DNA from: a virus
IMG/VR virus record: IMGVR_UViG_3300050821_007139
Location: 1-64,000 of that record
Strand: one strand, 5' to 3'
Length of the DNA stretch: 64,000 nucleotides
Position 1 is the first letter of the stretch, and each line of letters starts with the position of its first letter. Shown piece after piece: positions 35,901 through 44,563 of the stretch. The position numbers and the translations under genes were made by a program. Below the pieces are notes generated by a model. The model was not told the DNA's origin. It ran no database searches and saw only the letters and a program-made list of their open reading frames with translations.

Positions 35901-36107
35901 ATGAGGTTCAGATATCAGGGTGCAGACGTGCAGAGCGCACGGCATTCGATCTTCGATGGGCCACCGCCGCAAATGGTCGTGGAGGGAGAAGTTGTCGGGG
36001 TGTACTATGATCCCGATACAGAAGGACCGCAGCTATTACTGTGGGATGATAAGGCTGGCTGTATCAGAACATGCCCCGCTCTTGAATCTAAGAAAATCTA
36101 TCCATGA
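35901..36107 (+). CDS. Small soluble protein, unknown
   Basis: 68 aa; hydrophilic, with a beta-rich core (VVEGEVVGVYYDPDTEGPQLLLWDD) and two cysteines near the end (CIRTC). The stop overlaps the next gene's ATGA. Two other small frames cover the same DNA, but only this one is coupled to its neighbour. No family recognised. Confidence 0.55.
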   Translation: MRFRYQGADVQSARHSIFDGPPPQMVVEGEVVGVYYDPDTEGPQLLLWDDKAGCIRTCPALESKKIYP

Positions 36108-36451
36108 CTAAGATCATAACCCGAGTCATCTCGACGTTCGACACAAGTGGAAATGCGACATTGGTGATTCCGAATCACGCCGAGAGCGTATCGCTAAAAT
36201 TCTACGAGAATCCGCCGGACGATATTGGACAGCAGATTGCGGTAATCTTACTATTGGATGATCCGCCTATCGTAGCTGGGACACACGAGCGTAAGTTTGT
36301 AATCGTACCAGACGGCCAGCCTGTGCCGGTAGAGTTTAAGAAGTATGTAGCTACTTTTCCTTACGGGCCGAATAAGATATTGGTTCATTGTATCGAAGTA
36401 GGGATACAGGAGATGGGAAGTTTTAATCCTGATACAGCAGTGATTTCATGA
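36104..36451 (+). CDS. Hypothetical beta-rich protein
   Basis: 115 aa, ATGA start. It consists of alternating hydrophobic strands and turns (SVSLKFYENPPDDIG, AVILLLDDPP, KILVHCIEVG), with no signal peptide and no membrane segment. It sits between small accessory genes, and its own stop overlaps the next gene. No family recognised. Confidence 0.6.
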   Translation: MTKIITRVISTFDTSGNATLVIPNHAESVSLKFYENPPDDIGQQIAVILLLDDPPIVAGTHERKFVIVPDGQPVPVEFKKYVATFPYGPNKILVHCIEVGIQEMGSFNPDTAVIS

Positions 36452-36957
36452 TGCGTTTAATCGCGGGCCTAGCTATACTAATCATCTCGTATATTCCAGT
36501 TTCGGCACAGATCACTAGCCTTTCGCCAGATTTGATAGTGAATTGTCCTAATGGAGCGCTCCCTTGCACCATTGCTTCTCGCGCGCCTTTAGTTACTCAT
36601 GGAGAGCAAAGTCTTAGTCTTGATCAAACCTTTATAGGAATGACTGTGGTGAGATCCTGCGCACCAGCGACTTGCCTGACAGGGATGAAAGACACTGTTG
36701 TTGATCCTTCAGTAATCGGTAAGAATAACTCCTTTGGCGTATGCACCGGCGCTGGATGGGATACCATAAGTGCAGTGACGCCTGTAATAAATGGCGCCAA
36801 ATGGATATCGTTAACTCAGTGGCAATGCGCTGATTTCTTTTCGGACGGAACGAATTACCTGGTTGTATTAAGTTGGCAGGCGGGAAATAATATGCAAAGG
36901 TGTCCGACAGGGCAACATATGACTTCGGCAGCGCCTTTCAGGTGCGGGCCGCCATAA
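36448..36957 (+). CDS. Secreted cysteine-rich protein, unknown
   Basis: 169 aa; ATG 36448 overlaps the previous stop, and ATG 36451 is an equal alternative. A Sec signal peptide (RLIAGLAILIISYIPVSA) leads to a mature part with about nine cysteines, well suited to periplasmic disulphides. Motifs such as NCPNGALPCTIA and CAPATCLTGM suggest repeats of a small disulphide fold. No family recognised. It is one of many exported proteins in this phage. Confidence 0.65.
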   Translation: MMRLIAGLAILIISYIPVSAQITSLSPDLIVNCPNGALPCTIASRAPLVTHGEQSLSLDQTFIGMTVVRSCAPATCLTGMKDTVVDPSVIGKNNSFGVCTGAGWDTISAVTPVINGAKWISLTQWQCADFFSDGTNYLVVLSWQAGNNMQRCPTGQHMTSAAPFRCGPP

Positions 36958-37049
36958 TGACCAACTGGCAGGCTCAGTTGCTTGTAACCACCAGTATTAT
37001 TCTCGCGATGATAGCAATCGTCATTTGGGGAATGTGGGATTATTTATAA
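36957..37049 (+). CDS. 30 aa single-pass membrane peptide
   Basis: The TAATG junction couples it to the preceding secreted protein. A hydrophobic helix (LLVTTSIILAMIAIVIWGMW) spans most of the peptide. No basic tail. Very short, but its junction and hydrophobicity are consistent with the other micro-membrane genes here. Confidence 0.5.
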   Translation: MTNWQAQLLVTTSIILAMIAIVIWGMWDYL

Positions 37050-37067
37050 ACAAGGGCTAGGGCGTTC

Positions 37068-37394
37068 ATGATCGACAAGCAATATACTGTGGAAGAAATA
37101 GACCGCATGCGATCGGCGGTGCGTTATATAATATTTCCCGATGGCCATTTCTCTGACGATTTTCCTATAGAAGAAAGGTATGTACAAAAGCAGACCGAAG
37201 ATCAGCTTCGGACGTACATGATAAATGGGACACGCCCTGAAGAATTAGAAGAATTGGTAAGTGATAAAGAAGAATGGCTTAGATGGAGAAATAAAGAACG
37301 ACAGAAATGTTGGGATACTGCTCCTCCTGATAGCACAGTAAAATACCCTGAAGAAATACAAGGCAATTGGCGTCCCGGACGGAAGGCAACATAA
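37068..37394 (+). CDS. Hypothetical charged protein
   Basis: 108 aa, very charged and helical (YTVEEIDRMRSAVRY; PEELEELVSDKEEWLRWRNKERQK). The C-terminus contains a Trp-rich end (GNWRPGRKAT). No signal peptide or metal motif. It precedes the sedolisin gene by 13 nt and may share its message. No family recognised. Confidence 0.6.
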   Translation: MIDKQYTVEEIDRMRSAVRYIIFPDGHFSDDFPIEERYVQKQTEDQLRTYMINGTRPEELEELVSDKEEWLRWRNKERQKCWDTAPPDSTVKYPEEIQGNWRPGRKAT

Positions 37395-37407
37395 GGACTA
37401 TAGTTAT

Positions 37408-38523
37408 ATGAGCATAATTACAACACAATCTATGCATTCTTATCTTAAATACCCAAGCGCCGACAATATCTTAGTTGATATGCATGGGAATGATTTTCCT
37501 TGGCGAGTGCCCCAGCTTTGCGCTTCTTATAATTGGCCTACAAATGCGCCAGGTGGCGGAGTTATAGGTATAGTCGAATTAGGAGGCGCCTGGATTTGGA
37601 ATGATATGGGGAAGTTCTTCACCGGCTTAAATCAGCCGGTTCCTAAAATTGGCGATTTCTCTGTTGATGGAGCGATGAATAATGGAGATATCACAGACCC
37701 TGCTTCAGCAGAAGTAACGCTAGATATACAGATTGCTGGAGCATCTTATTTCGCAGCGACTGGAAAGCCAGCGATAATAAGGGTATATTGGGCCGGAAAT
37801 ACCGTCAATGCAATCTCGCAGTCTATCACGAGAGCAGCTGCTGACGGGTGTGATACGTGCTCGATATCTTGGGGCGCTGATGAGGCTAATTGGGGAAATG
37901 CTGCAGCAATGCAACTTGAAGCCGCTGCCGCTGCAGCAGTTGGAGCTGGGATGATAGTATTCGCCGCTGCCGGCGATAATGACTCTAGCGATGGCGGGCC
38001 GACTGCCGCTAATGTAGATCTTCCAGCATCGGCCCCACACGTTATTGGATGCGGAGGAACAACTAGACCGCATAGCCCTAGTGCGGTTAAACCTGAAATA
38101 GTATGGAATCAATCGCCCGGTAACGCTAATGGCGAAGGTACGGGCGGCGGATTTTCTACTATCTTTCCTGTCTCACCTTGGATGGCAGGGGCGCCGTCTG
38201 GCCCAGGCAGGATGGTCCCTGATTTAGCCGCTAATGCAGATCCAAATACTGGCTATCATGTAACTCTTGGCGGCCGAGATGTTATTTTTGGCGGCACGTC
38301 GGCAGTAGCGCCTCTATATGCCGGATTATTCGCCTCGTTCGGCCTCAAGCTTGGATTTGTCGCACCCAAACTTTGGGCGAACCAGCTAGCGTTTAATGAT
38401 ATTACCAAGGGCGACAATGGCCAGTTTCGGGCGCTTGTGGGGCCAGACGCTGTGACTGGCTTGGGATCGCCTCGAGGAGCTCGCCTATCTGATCTATTCG
38501 CGCTCCGTCTATATATGAGGTAA
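37408..38523 (+). CDS. Sedolisin-type (S53) serine peptidase
   Basis: 371 aa. The sedolisin catalytic set can be placed: Glu102 and Asp106 in SAEVTLDIQIAG, Asp190 in AAAGDNDSSDG for the oxyanion hole, and Ser298 in GGTSAVAPL. CSISWG and the C-terminal ITKGDNGQFRA/TGLGSPRG calcium-site pattern complete the fold. Sedolisins are acid-active endopeptidases, usually with a pro-domain and secretion signal; both are absent here, so it may act in the cytoplasm, in the virion or after lysis. A structural tail role is possible. The gene is 2 nt upstream of a holin-like gene. Confidence 0.85.
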   Translation: MSIITTQSMHSYLKYPSADNILVDMHGNDFPWRVPQLCASYNWPTNAPGGGVIGIVELGGAWIWNDMGKFFTGLNQPVPKIGDFSVDGAMNNGDITDPASAEVTLDIQIAGASYFAATGKPAIIRVYWAGNTVNAISQSITRAAADGCDTCSISWGADEANWGNAAAMQLEAAAAAAVGAGMIVFAAAGDNDSSDGGPTAANVDLPASAPHVIGCGGTTRPHSPSAVKPEIVWNQSPGNANGEGTGGGFSTIFPVSPWMAGAPSGPGRMVPDLAANADPNTGYHVTLGGRDVIFGGTSAVAPLYAGLFASFGLKLGFVAPKLWANQLAFNDITKGDNGQFRALVGPDAVTGLGSPRGARLSDLFALRLYMR

Positions 38524-38525
38524 AT

Positions 38526-38717
38526 ATGAATAAATGGGTTGATGTAGGGATTACAGCATTAACAGCATTTATTATTACAGCTGGAGGAGCATATACGACT
38601 ATTGTAACTGGAACAACTGCAAGTCCAGATACTGCTCAGATAGTGACGTGTATTGTTGCAGGAGTTATGGCGGCCGCATTAGTCGTACAGAAACATTTAG
38701 CTCCGCCGCCGCAATAA
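38526..38717 (+). CDS. Holin-like small membrane protein
   Basis: 63 aa with two hydrophobic helices (about residues 6-26 and 39-55) and a short Pro-rich end. The size, two helices, and position 4 kb downstream of the lysozyme fit a class II holin. It has no strong charge pattern beyond KWVDVG at the start. A simple envelope protein is the alternative. Confidence 0.5.
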   Translation: MNKWVDVGITALTAFIITAGGAYTTIVTGTTASPDTAQIVTCIVAGVMAAALVVQKHLAPPPQ

Positions 38718-39149
38718 AGGATATCTTGTATTGGCGTTACACAGGGCGACGACCGTAAGGGAATATCTGCGTAGCGAGTTAAGTCTTGGCTTAGCTTCGC
38801 CCCTGGTATCCAAGTCCCTGCACTCTAAGCCCAAGGGACGGCGCACCGGCCTGGTCCTCCGGCAAGATTATTCAATCTTGGGCATTTAATTGTATATTAA
38901 CGTGCATTCTTGGTTAATATACTGGCGGCCGGAAAGAGCTGGGCAGCCATGTGTCAAATGCCAAACTTGATTGGAGCTACCTAGAGATGCACCTAGGTAG
39001 TAGCTCCAAGAGATTAAATATTTGTCTCTTTAAGCTTAGCTTTGTAAGCTTGTTTTGCAGCTTCACGAGCTTTTGCTCTACGAAGAATTTGTTTGGCTCT
39101 TTCTACTACCATCCAATGGAGGTCACCCCAAATTGTGATTAATACTCCT
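38718..39149. other. Intergenic region with strong inverted repeats
   Basis: About 430 nt separate the holin-like gene from the lipoprotein gene. It is GC-richer than most of the flanking DNA. Perfect inverted repeats lie at 38863-38869/38874-38880 (7 bp) and 38892-38901/38913-38922 (10 bp). A 52-codon frame (TTG 38731 to TAA 38889, AAAGG upstream at 38716-38720) is open and basic but has a composition unlike neighbours. On the minus strand a 63 aa membrane-type frame begins at 39205. Confidence 0.55.
38892..38922. promoter_or_regulatory. Perfect 10-bp inverted repeat, possible operator or terminator
   Basis: GTATATTAAC at 38892-38901 is exactly mirrored at 38913-38922 with an 11-nt spacer. 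The AT-rich arms would form a hairpin or a dimeric protein site. No U-run follows on either strand. It is located after the last lysis-type genes. Confidence 0.45.
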
Positions 39150-39205
39150 ATGAATACTCCTAGGCAAAAAATTCTAAAAGCCCAACTATTAAGTATGTCT
39201 GTCAT
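39014..39205 (-). CDS. Possible membrane protein, opposite strand
   Basis: 63 aa with one membrane helix (FRIFCLGVFIGVLITIW) and a Lys/Arg/Ala-rich tail, like other phage micro-membrane proteins. A GAGGAAAG site lies upstream on the minus strand. It overlaps the start of the rightward lipoprotein gene (39150) in opposite orientation, so both cannot easily be expressed together. It would be isolated from the leftward operon. Read as uncertain. Confidence 0.38.
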   Translation of the reverse strand: MTDILNSWAFRIFCLGVFIGVLITIWGDLHWMVVERAKQILRRAKAREAAKQAYKAKLKETNI

Positions 39206-40031
39206 AGCCTTATTTCTTTCCTCTTGTTCTGGATCTTTAACTGCAACACCGCCAGCACAACCTACGCCAGAGGCTATTCAGGCTTTGAATATCAGACTAT
39301 TAGCTATTTCTTCCGATCCAATAATGACTTGGCAAATAGGAAATTATTCTGTTCGGTCGGCTTGTCATGCTTATCTTAATGCTATGGCGGCGCGAAGTGC
39401 CAATATTAATCTTGCATCTGGCTCCCTTGGTCTTGCTGGGCCGGCAGCTGCAGGGTTTTTAGTAGCCGGATCAAATCCTATGGGAGCGGCTGCTGCAGGA
39501 GCTATAGCGGCTCTTGGGCAAACATTCTTGAATCTATTTAATTCTAGCGGCTCAATTCCTTATACTGCTGAAACATCTGGCATCATCCAAGCCGCCCTTG
39601 ATGCTTATGAGGGTGGAGTTAATCTTTCTCCACCCTCAAGTATTCCCCAAGCAATTTCTTATATTGATGATCTCTGGTGGCAATGCTCAGCTGGTGGATA
39701 TGCAATATTAGTTAGTAAGGCTATTAGTACGGCTAATATTGGCGTTCAGATGAATGGAATGTTTTCGTTCCGTTCACTTACACCGACAGGTCGGCCGGTG
39801 ATTACTGTAAATCCACCGCCAACTACTACAAATTCAACATTCGAAGAAATGCCACTACCGCGACCCAGATTGCACCGTAAAATAGCACCGCCACTAGCAC
39901 GGCAACAAATAGCGTCACCAGAGGCGGCCAATTTACCTGCCAATTTACCTGACGATCTTGATAAGCTGGCTCGTCTGCGTTGGCTAAAGGCAACTTGGAC
40001 TTGTGTTCGGATGTTAGATGGAACATGTTAG
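39150..40031 (+). CDS. Lipoprotein with Ala/Gly-rich core
   Basis: 293 aa from ATG 39150. The N-terminus has Arg5 and Lys residues, a hydrophobic stretch and the lipobox FLSSC (Cys26), giving a type II signal peptide. The mature part has a predicted Ala/Gly-rich helical pair (LGLAGPAAAGF and AAAAGAIAALGQTFL), a conserved-looking acidic QAALDAYEGGVN and a Pro-rich C-terminus with RPRLHRK. The pattern recalls outer-membrane lipoproteins of phage lysis clusters, perhaps a spanin-like or exclusion factor. The exact start is unproven; earlier codons reach 39093. Confidence 0.72.
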   Translation: MNTPRQKILKAQLLSMSVIALFLSSCSGSLTATPPAQPTPEAIQALNIRLLAISSDPIMTWQIGNYSVRSACHAYLNAMAARSANINLASGSLGLAGPAAAGFLVAGSNPMGAAAAGAIAALGQTFLNLFNSSGSIPYTAETSGIIQAALDAYEGGVNLSPPSSIPQAISYIDDLWWQCSAGGYAILVSKAISTANIGVQMNGMFSFRSLTPTGRPVITVNPPPTTTNSTFEEMPLPRPRLHRKIAPPLARQQIASPEAANLPANLPDDLDKLARLRWLKATWTCVRMLDGTC

Positions 40032-40058
40032 TACCATTTATTTCCTTTCCTATTGCAT

Positions 40059-40433
40059 TTATTCCCAGCTGACTTTACAAACTATCACTACGTTGTCTCC
40101 ACAAATACCGGGAGTTACAGCTGCACATGGAGATATTTGAAATACGATCGGAGCTTGACTCAAGTCGCTTGCACTGATATTTCCCCAATTTGCTGCACCG
40201 CCAGCAGTCGTTAGATCGACGCCGTAAACAATTCCGTCATCTGAGCCGACTCCATATCTCCCGGTCGCAGGGGTACTCGCTGTTCCTGGCACCGCCGTAT
40301 AAAACCAGCCGCAATCTGGATGATTTGGTCCATTTGCCGTTGATGAACCATGTAATACTGCATTACCCGATCCGGCATTAGCTACACTTGTGAGCAACAA
40401 AAATGCCGATGTAAACGCTAACAGCTTATTCAT
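40059..40433 (-). CDS. Secreted small protein, unknown
   Basis: 124 aa. Signal peptide NKLLAFTSAFLLLTSVANA is preceded by AAGGAG about 8 nt from the ATG. The mature part is Gly/Ala/Thr-rich with four cysteines, likely two disulphides. It ends close to the convergent lipoprotein gene. No family recognised. It closes the leftward operon at its downstream end. Confidence 0.68.
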   Translation of the reverse strand: MNKLLAFTSAFLLLTSVANAGSGNAVLHGSSTANGPNHPDCGWFYTAVPGTASTPATGRYGVGSDDGIVYGVDLTTAGGAANWGNISASDLSQAPIVFQISPCAAVTPGICGDNVVIVCKVSWE

Positions 40434-40448
40434 CTTACTTTCTCCTTT

Positions 40449-41072
40449 TTAAGGTCCTGGATAAAAGTGCAGTCCGCAACTACACTGACCCGTACACATA
40501 TTTACTAGATATGCACATGCAGGGCCAGATAACCCACTTGGATTCCCTAGCAGAAATACTCCCTCTAAAGTTCCTACAAAACTATAATGCCCTCCTCCAT
40601 CGCATATTCCTCCAGGTGATAGATTATTCAACTCTGCTCGTGGGCCGAATGATACTCCAGATACTCCTATTGCTTGTACTAGTCTTACATGCGTTCCTAA
40701 TATAGCTTGTGCTCCATTCATTGCCTTTAAATCGCAATCATTCGCGCTTAAACCCGTAAGCTTCTGCAACCCTGCACCAAATGCAGGATTTCCTATATTT
40801 GGCACACAAGGAAATCCTCTTCCTCCTGGCACTTGACTACCCATTCTTGGGTTGCACGGACCTTGAGTCTGAAATCCAACCCAAACATTGTTATGTTCCG
40901 CTACATTGTCATTGCTAAAATTGTTTAGCAATCTTCCAATTATTAATTGCGCCGTGATATCTACCACCACACCCGCAACAATATCGCTTATTGCTGGTTG
41001 CCCTGCTTTTGCTGGCCAACCATGAACCAATAACCATCCTAATATTAACGCTCCTATTCCTATTGATCTCAT
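40449..41072 (-). CDS. Secreted Gly/Cys-rich protein
   Basis: 207 aa. Signal peptide RSIGIGALILGWLLVHGWPAKA; the mature part begins with a possible amphipathic helix (AISDIVAGVVVDITAQLIIG). It contains about eight cysteines, with CTGQCSCG near the C-terminus, so folding in the periplasm is expected. Ribosome site AAGGAG upstream. Lies between a secreted protein gene and nrdJ. No family recognised. Confidence 0.68.
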   Translation of the reverse strand: MRSIGIGALILGWLLVHGWPAKAGQPAISDIVAGVVVDITAQLIIGRLLNNFSNDNVAEHNNVWVGFQTQGPCNPRMGSQVPGGRGFPCVPNIGNPAFGAGLQKLTGLSANDCDLKAMNGAQAILGTHVRLVQAIGVSGVSFGPRAELNNLSPGGICDGGGHYSFVGTLEGVFLLGNPSGLSGPACAYLVNMCTGQCSCGLHFYPGP

Positions 41073-41089
41073 TCCTTTTTACTCCTTCT

Positions 41090-44038
41090 TTATCCACAGC
41101 CGGTGTTATTGCCACAGTTTGGGCATGTTAGACAAGTTCCAGTTTGGTTCATTTCAGAGCCGCATTCGGGACATAAAGTTCCTGAGCGATAAGAAATTAA
41201 ATCTTCATGATTTTGATTTACATTTTCATTTTGATCTCCTATCAAATCTTTAGCAACTTGAACAAGATTAGAATTACCCAGGTCGTTACGGGCTAAATAT
41301 GTTATTCCAAGATCACGGAAGATTAGGTCCACAATGCTTGAACAAAGTTTAATCGTATCATGGCCTTGGACGATTCCGGAAGGCTCAAAGCGAGAATGTG
41401 TAAAGGCGTCTATATATTCCTCAAGTGGCACCCCGTATTGGATTCCAAGTGAAATTGCTTTTGAAAAACATTCCATTAATGCTCGCGTGGTTGAACCTTC
41501 CTTAGATAGGTCTACAAAAATCTCACCTAGTGAACCATCAGAATAATTTCCGGTATGAAGGTACAATGTCTGACCGTTGATCTTATATTTATTTGTATAT
41601 CCTCTGCGGCGTTCGGGTAAAGAAATTCTCTCGCCTCGGTAATGACCGTTAGGTTTAGTAGTAATATTCTGTAAATTTCCGTAATTCTCTTTATCTATTG
41701 ATATAGATTCTTCTGTTAATGTCCATTTGTCTTGAGATTTAGTTTTACTATAAATAGAGCTGGTATATAGTTCATTTGTTTCGCTTATGGCTTTATTAAG
41801 CAATTCTTCTTTAGCCCAAATCTCTTCTTTTGTATTTGAACTTAATGGCTGCGCTAACTTACATCCGTCTCGATAGATTGAGATTGATTTGAGGCCAAGT
41901 TTATGAGCCAATCTATAAATTTTATCTACATCTGCAACCGTAGCTTTATTTGGCATATTGACGGTTTTACTGACTCCGCCGGATAAGAACGGCTGCACAG
42001 CCGCTACCATTTTAACATGGCCTTCAGGAGAAATACAATTTTCTCCGACCGCAGTTGCGAATACGGGCCAATGTTCTTCTTTTATCCATTTTCTAATATC
42101 AAATCCGGCTTCGACTTGTTTAACGATTTGGGTAGCTTTTGTAGAATCGTAGCCTAGTTCAAATAAAGCCCCGTATACGGATTGATTAATAAATTTCATG
42201 TTACCTCCCCCGGCTAGTTTCTTGGATTTAACTAGGGCAAAATCCGGCTCTATACCTGTAGTATCGCAATCCATTAAGAGCGCTATTGTTCCAGTTGGCG
42301 CGATCAAAGTTACTTGAGCATTGCGAAAAATAATAGAATCACTTAAAAGAGTTTTCCAAACAAGATATGCTTTACTGTCTATTACTGTCATTGGAGTAAC
42401 TTGGGCTTTTCTGTAATGTTTATATATAATTTCGTGCATGAATTTACTATTTTCGCCGAATCTTAGAAATGGACCTAGTTCGCCTGCTAGTTCAGCACTA
42501 GTTTTATAAGCAATGGCAGTCATTAGAGAAGTAATTGCGCCTGCTATACTTCTTCCTTCATCGCTATCATAGGCTAAACCGTTGCGCATGATTAGTGCGC
42601 CAAGATTAGCATAACCGAGGCCCAAAGTACGGTAATTGTAACTTCCTAGAGCGATCTCCTTTGAGGGAAAACTAGCCATATAGACGCTGATTTCGAGTAC
42701 TATGGTCCATAATCTTGTTGCGTGTTCAAAAGCTTCGATATCAAAATCTTTATTGGTTTTTAAAAATTTACATAAATTTAATGAAGCCAAATTACAAGCG
42801 GTATTATCTAAGTGGAGGTATTCCCCGCACGGGTTAGATGCATTGATATCACCATCAGCCTTGCAAGTGTGCCAGGATTGAATCGTATCATGAAATTGAA
42901 CCCCTGGATCTCCGCACTCCCAAGCGGAGCTACAGATTTGATCCCATAATTCCTTTGCTTCAAGTACTTTAGTGACATGTCCTGTTGTACGTTCAGTCAG
43001 GAACCATGGTTTGTCTTCGCTAAGCGCATCGATAAAACTATCTGTAACTCGAACTGAGTTGTTAGAATTTTGGCCTGATACTGTATCTAAAGCTTCATCG
43101 GGGCTCCAAGCTTCGGTAGCTGAAAGGACCTTTGCTTTCTCTTCTTCTTTAACTTTCCAATTTATAAAATCTTCAATTTCAGGATGATCAAGATCACAAA
43201 CTCTCATTAAGGCCGCACGGCGTGTTGTTCCGCCGGATTTAATGGCGCCAGCCGCCCGATCGCCGACACGAAGGAAACTCATCATGCCGGAGCTAGTTCC
43301 GCCACCGGATAATAATTCTCCCTTGGCTCTCAACTTGCTTACATTTGTCCCTGAACCTGATCCGTATTTAAAGATCTTTGCTTCACGCAACCAAAGGTCC
43401 ATAATTCCGCCGGGATTGACTAGATTATCATCTACTGGTTGAATAAAACAAGCGTGCGGAGTTGGATATTCGTAAGAGTCCTTACATTCGACTTGATTTC
43501 CGTCCTCGTCGTTTCTCCATTGACCATTAACATTTCCGGTAATTCCATAGGCCCAATATAAGCCTGTGTTAAACCATTGTGGCGAATTGGGCGCTCCGAT
43601 TTGCTTTGCGAGCATCAAGTAAAGCTCGTCATAGAATATTTGAGCATCATCGTGATTATCTAAGATTCCTTCGCGCCAGCCCCAATAAGTCCAACAACCT
43701 GCGAGCCGATGGAAGACTTGCTTGGCGGAGGTTTCGGAACCGAAAGTTAAGTTTATATCAGGTGCTGGAATGGATGGTAGGAGCCAAATTGGCATTTCGC
43801 CATGAAGTTCTTCGTCCCCTTTTAAATACCCTGTCTTATTTGGCATTCCGGCTTTACGAAAATATTTTTGCGCTAAGATATCTGTTGCAGTTTGACTCCA
43901 ATGATCTGGGACTTCAATATCTTTCATCTCGAAGATTATATTTCCTTCGAGATCGGTTATTTGAGAGTCTACTCGTTTCCACGCGACTTGATCTTGAACT
44001 GGTGTATTGGGTAAAGAATAAAATCTCTCGAATTTCAT
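41090..44038 (-). CDS. nrdJ: Class II B12-dependent ribonucleotide reductase
   Basis: 982 aa, the size of the long NrdJ type. It reduces ribonucleotides to deoxyribonucleotides with adenosylcobalamin as radical source, so no oxygen-dependent partner is needed. Visible motifs: SGTNVSKLRAKGE near residue 225; NPCGEYLHLDNTACNLASLNL around 400-420 (active-site Cys); APTGTIALLMDCDTTGIEPDF around 578-598; and a C-terminal zinc-type CPECG...CLTCPNCG segment that usually delivers thiols. AAGGAG lies 8 nt before the start. The gene supplies dNTPs for the replication genes upstream in the leftward operon. Confidence 0.93.
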   Translation of the reverse strand: MKFERFYSLPNTPVQDQVAWKRVDSQITDLEGNIIFEMKDIEVPDHWSQTATDILAQKYFRKAGMPNKTGYLKGDEELHGEMPIWLLPSIPAPDINLTFGSETSAKQVFHRLAGCWTYWGWREGILDNHDDAQIFYDELYLMLAKQIGAPNSPQWFNTGLYWAYGITGNVNGQWRNDEDGNQVECKDSYEYPTPHACFIQPVDDNLVNPGGIMDLWLREAKIFKYGSGSGTNVSKLRAKGELLSGGGTSSGMMSFLRVGDRAAGAIKSGGTTRRAALMRVCDLDHPEIEDFINWKVKEEEKAKVLSATEAWSPDEALDTVSGQNSNNSVRVTDSFIDALSEDKPWFLTERTTGHVTKVLEAKELWDQICSSAWECGDPGVQFHDTIQSWHTCKADGDINASNPCGEYLHLDNTACNLASLNLCKFLKTNKDFDIEAFEHATRLWTIVLEISVYMASFPSKEIALGSYNYRTLGLGYANLGALIMRNGLAYDSDEGRSIAGAITSLMTAIAYKTSAELAGELGPFLRFGENSKFMHEIIYKHYRKAQVTPMTVIDSKAYLVWKTLLSDSIIFRNAQVTLIAPTGTIALLMDCDTTGIEPDFALVKSKKLAGGGNMKFINQSVYGALFELGYDSTKATQIVKQVEAGFDIRKWIKEEHWPVFATAVGENCISPEGHVKMVAAVQPFLSGGVSKTVNMPNKATVADVDKIYRLAHKLGLKSISIYRDGCKLAQPLSSNTKEEIWAKEELLNKAISETNELYTSSIYSKTKSQDKWTLTEESISIDKENYGNLQNITTKPNGHYRGERISLPERRRGYTNKYKINGQTLYLHTGNYSDGSLGEIFVDLSKEGSTTRALMECFSKAISLGIQYGVPLEEYIDAFTHSRFEPSGIVQGHDTIKLCSSIVDLIFRDLGITYLARNDLGNSNLVQVAKDLIGDQNENVNQNHEDLISYRSGTLCPECGSEMNQTGTCLTCPNCGNNTGCG

Positions 44039-44274
44039 TAATTTAGCTCCTTTTCCCAGCTAAATGAAGGTATAATTCCACTCTCAGAGATAGCAAGTTC
44101 AGCATTTTCTGACAATAAGTGGGCAAGGGTATGCTTAGGCTTCCTTCCAGGGCGTTTGCAACGTGAGGAACCGAGTAAGATATTTAGGGCTTCTTTTTTA
44201 TTCCTTCGCCACCTTTGTGTTCGCTCAATGTGCTTCTTTGGGTCTTCATTTATCTTTGCTACTAGCCAGGTCAT
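44038..44274 (-). CDS. Small basic protein, unknown
   Basis: 78 aa from ATG 44274, chosen because GGAAAG is about 10 nt upstream; a longer frame to 44313 overlaps the previous gene. A basic centre (KKHIERTQRWRRNKKEALN, then CKRPGRKPKHTL) suggests nucleic acid binding. Its stop overlaps the nrdJ start. No family recognised. Confidence 0.6.
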   Translation of the reverse strand: MTWLVAKINEDPKKHIERTQRWRRNKKEALNILLGSSRCKRPGRKPKHTLAHLLSENAELAISESGIIPSFSWEKELN

Positions 44275-44281
44275 AATGATA

Positions 44282-44563
44282 TTACTTTCCGAATTGCAAA
44301 TGGTGAATTGCATCCGCTGCTTCTGATAATGCGTGTTTTGTTTCGATAGAATGAGGTAATATATCGCGAAGGCGGAGAACTATTAATTCTGCTTGATCCC
44401 TCATTTGTTCCACAGTTTTGGGCGGAGTAAAATGGGCCTTCCAAAGTGGATGGTTTGGATGCCATGCTAAACCACATACTTCTTGAGATAAGGGTTTTAT
44501 AGATTTTGGCATATAGAAATTTTCTTTAGCTTTAATATGGTGATACATAAGTAGTATTGCCAT
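44282..44563 (-). CDS. Hypothetical helical protein
   Basis: 93 aa if started at ATG 44563; ATG 44548 or 44512 are equally plausible, as no start has a good ribosome site and the longest form overlaps the previous gene by 32 nt. The core is helical and charged (TVEQMRDQAELIVLRLRDIL, HALSEAADAIHHLQ). This resembles small coat- or MazG-adjacent accessory proteins, but there is no real family match. Confidence 0.55.
   Translation of the reverse strand: MAILLMYHHIKAKENFYMPKSIKPLSQEVCGLAWHPNHPLWKAHFTPPKTVEQMRDQAELIVLRLRDILPHSIETKHALSEAADAIHHLQFGK

Noticed and set aside
38731-38889. 52-codon rightward frame with TTG start in the intergenic region
   Set aside because: Open and preceded by AAAGG, but it is GC- and Arg-rich unlike adjacent genes and overlaps hairpins; left inside the intergenic entry instead of called.
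39746-39943. 65-codon leftward frame in the lipoprotein gene
   Set aside because: Antisense to a convincing lipoprotein and without a ribosome site.
40032-40058. Bidirectional terminator at the convergence point
   Set aside because: The 27-nt gap holds no hairpin with a U-run, so a terminator was not called.
43579-44046. 155-codon rightward frame opposite nrdJ
   Set aside because: It lies entirely over the strongly supported nrdJ gene, has no export or domain pattern, and reflects its codon bias.
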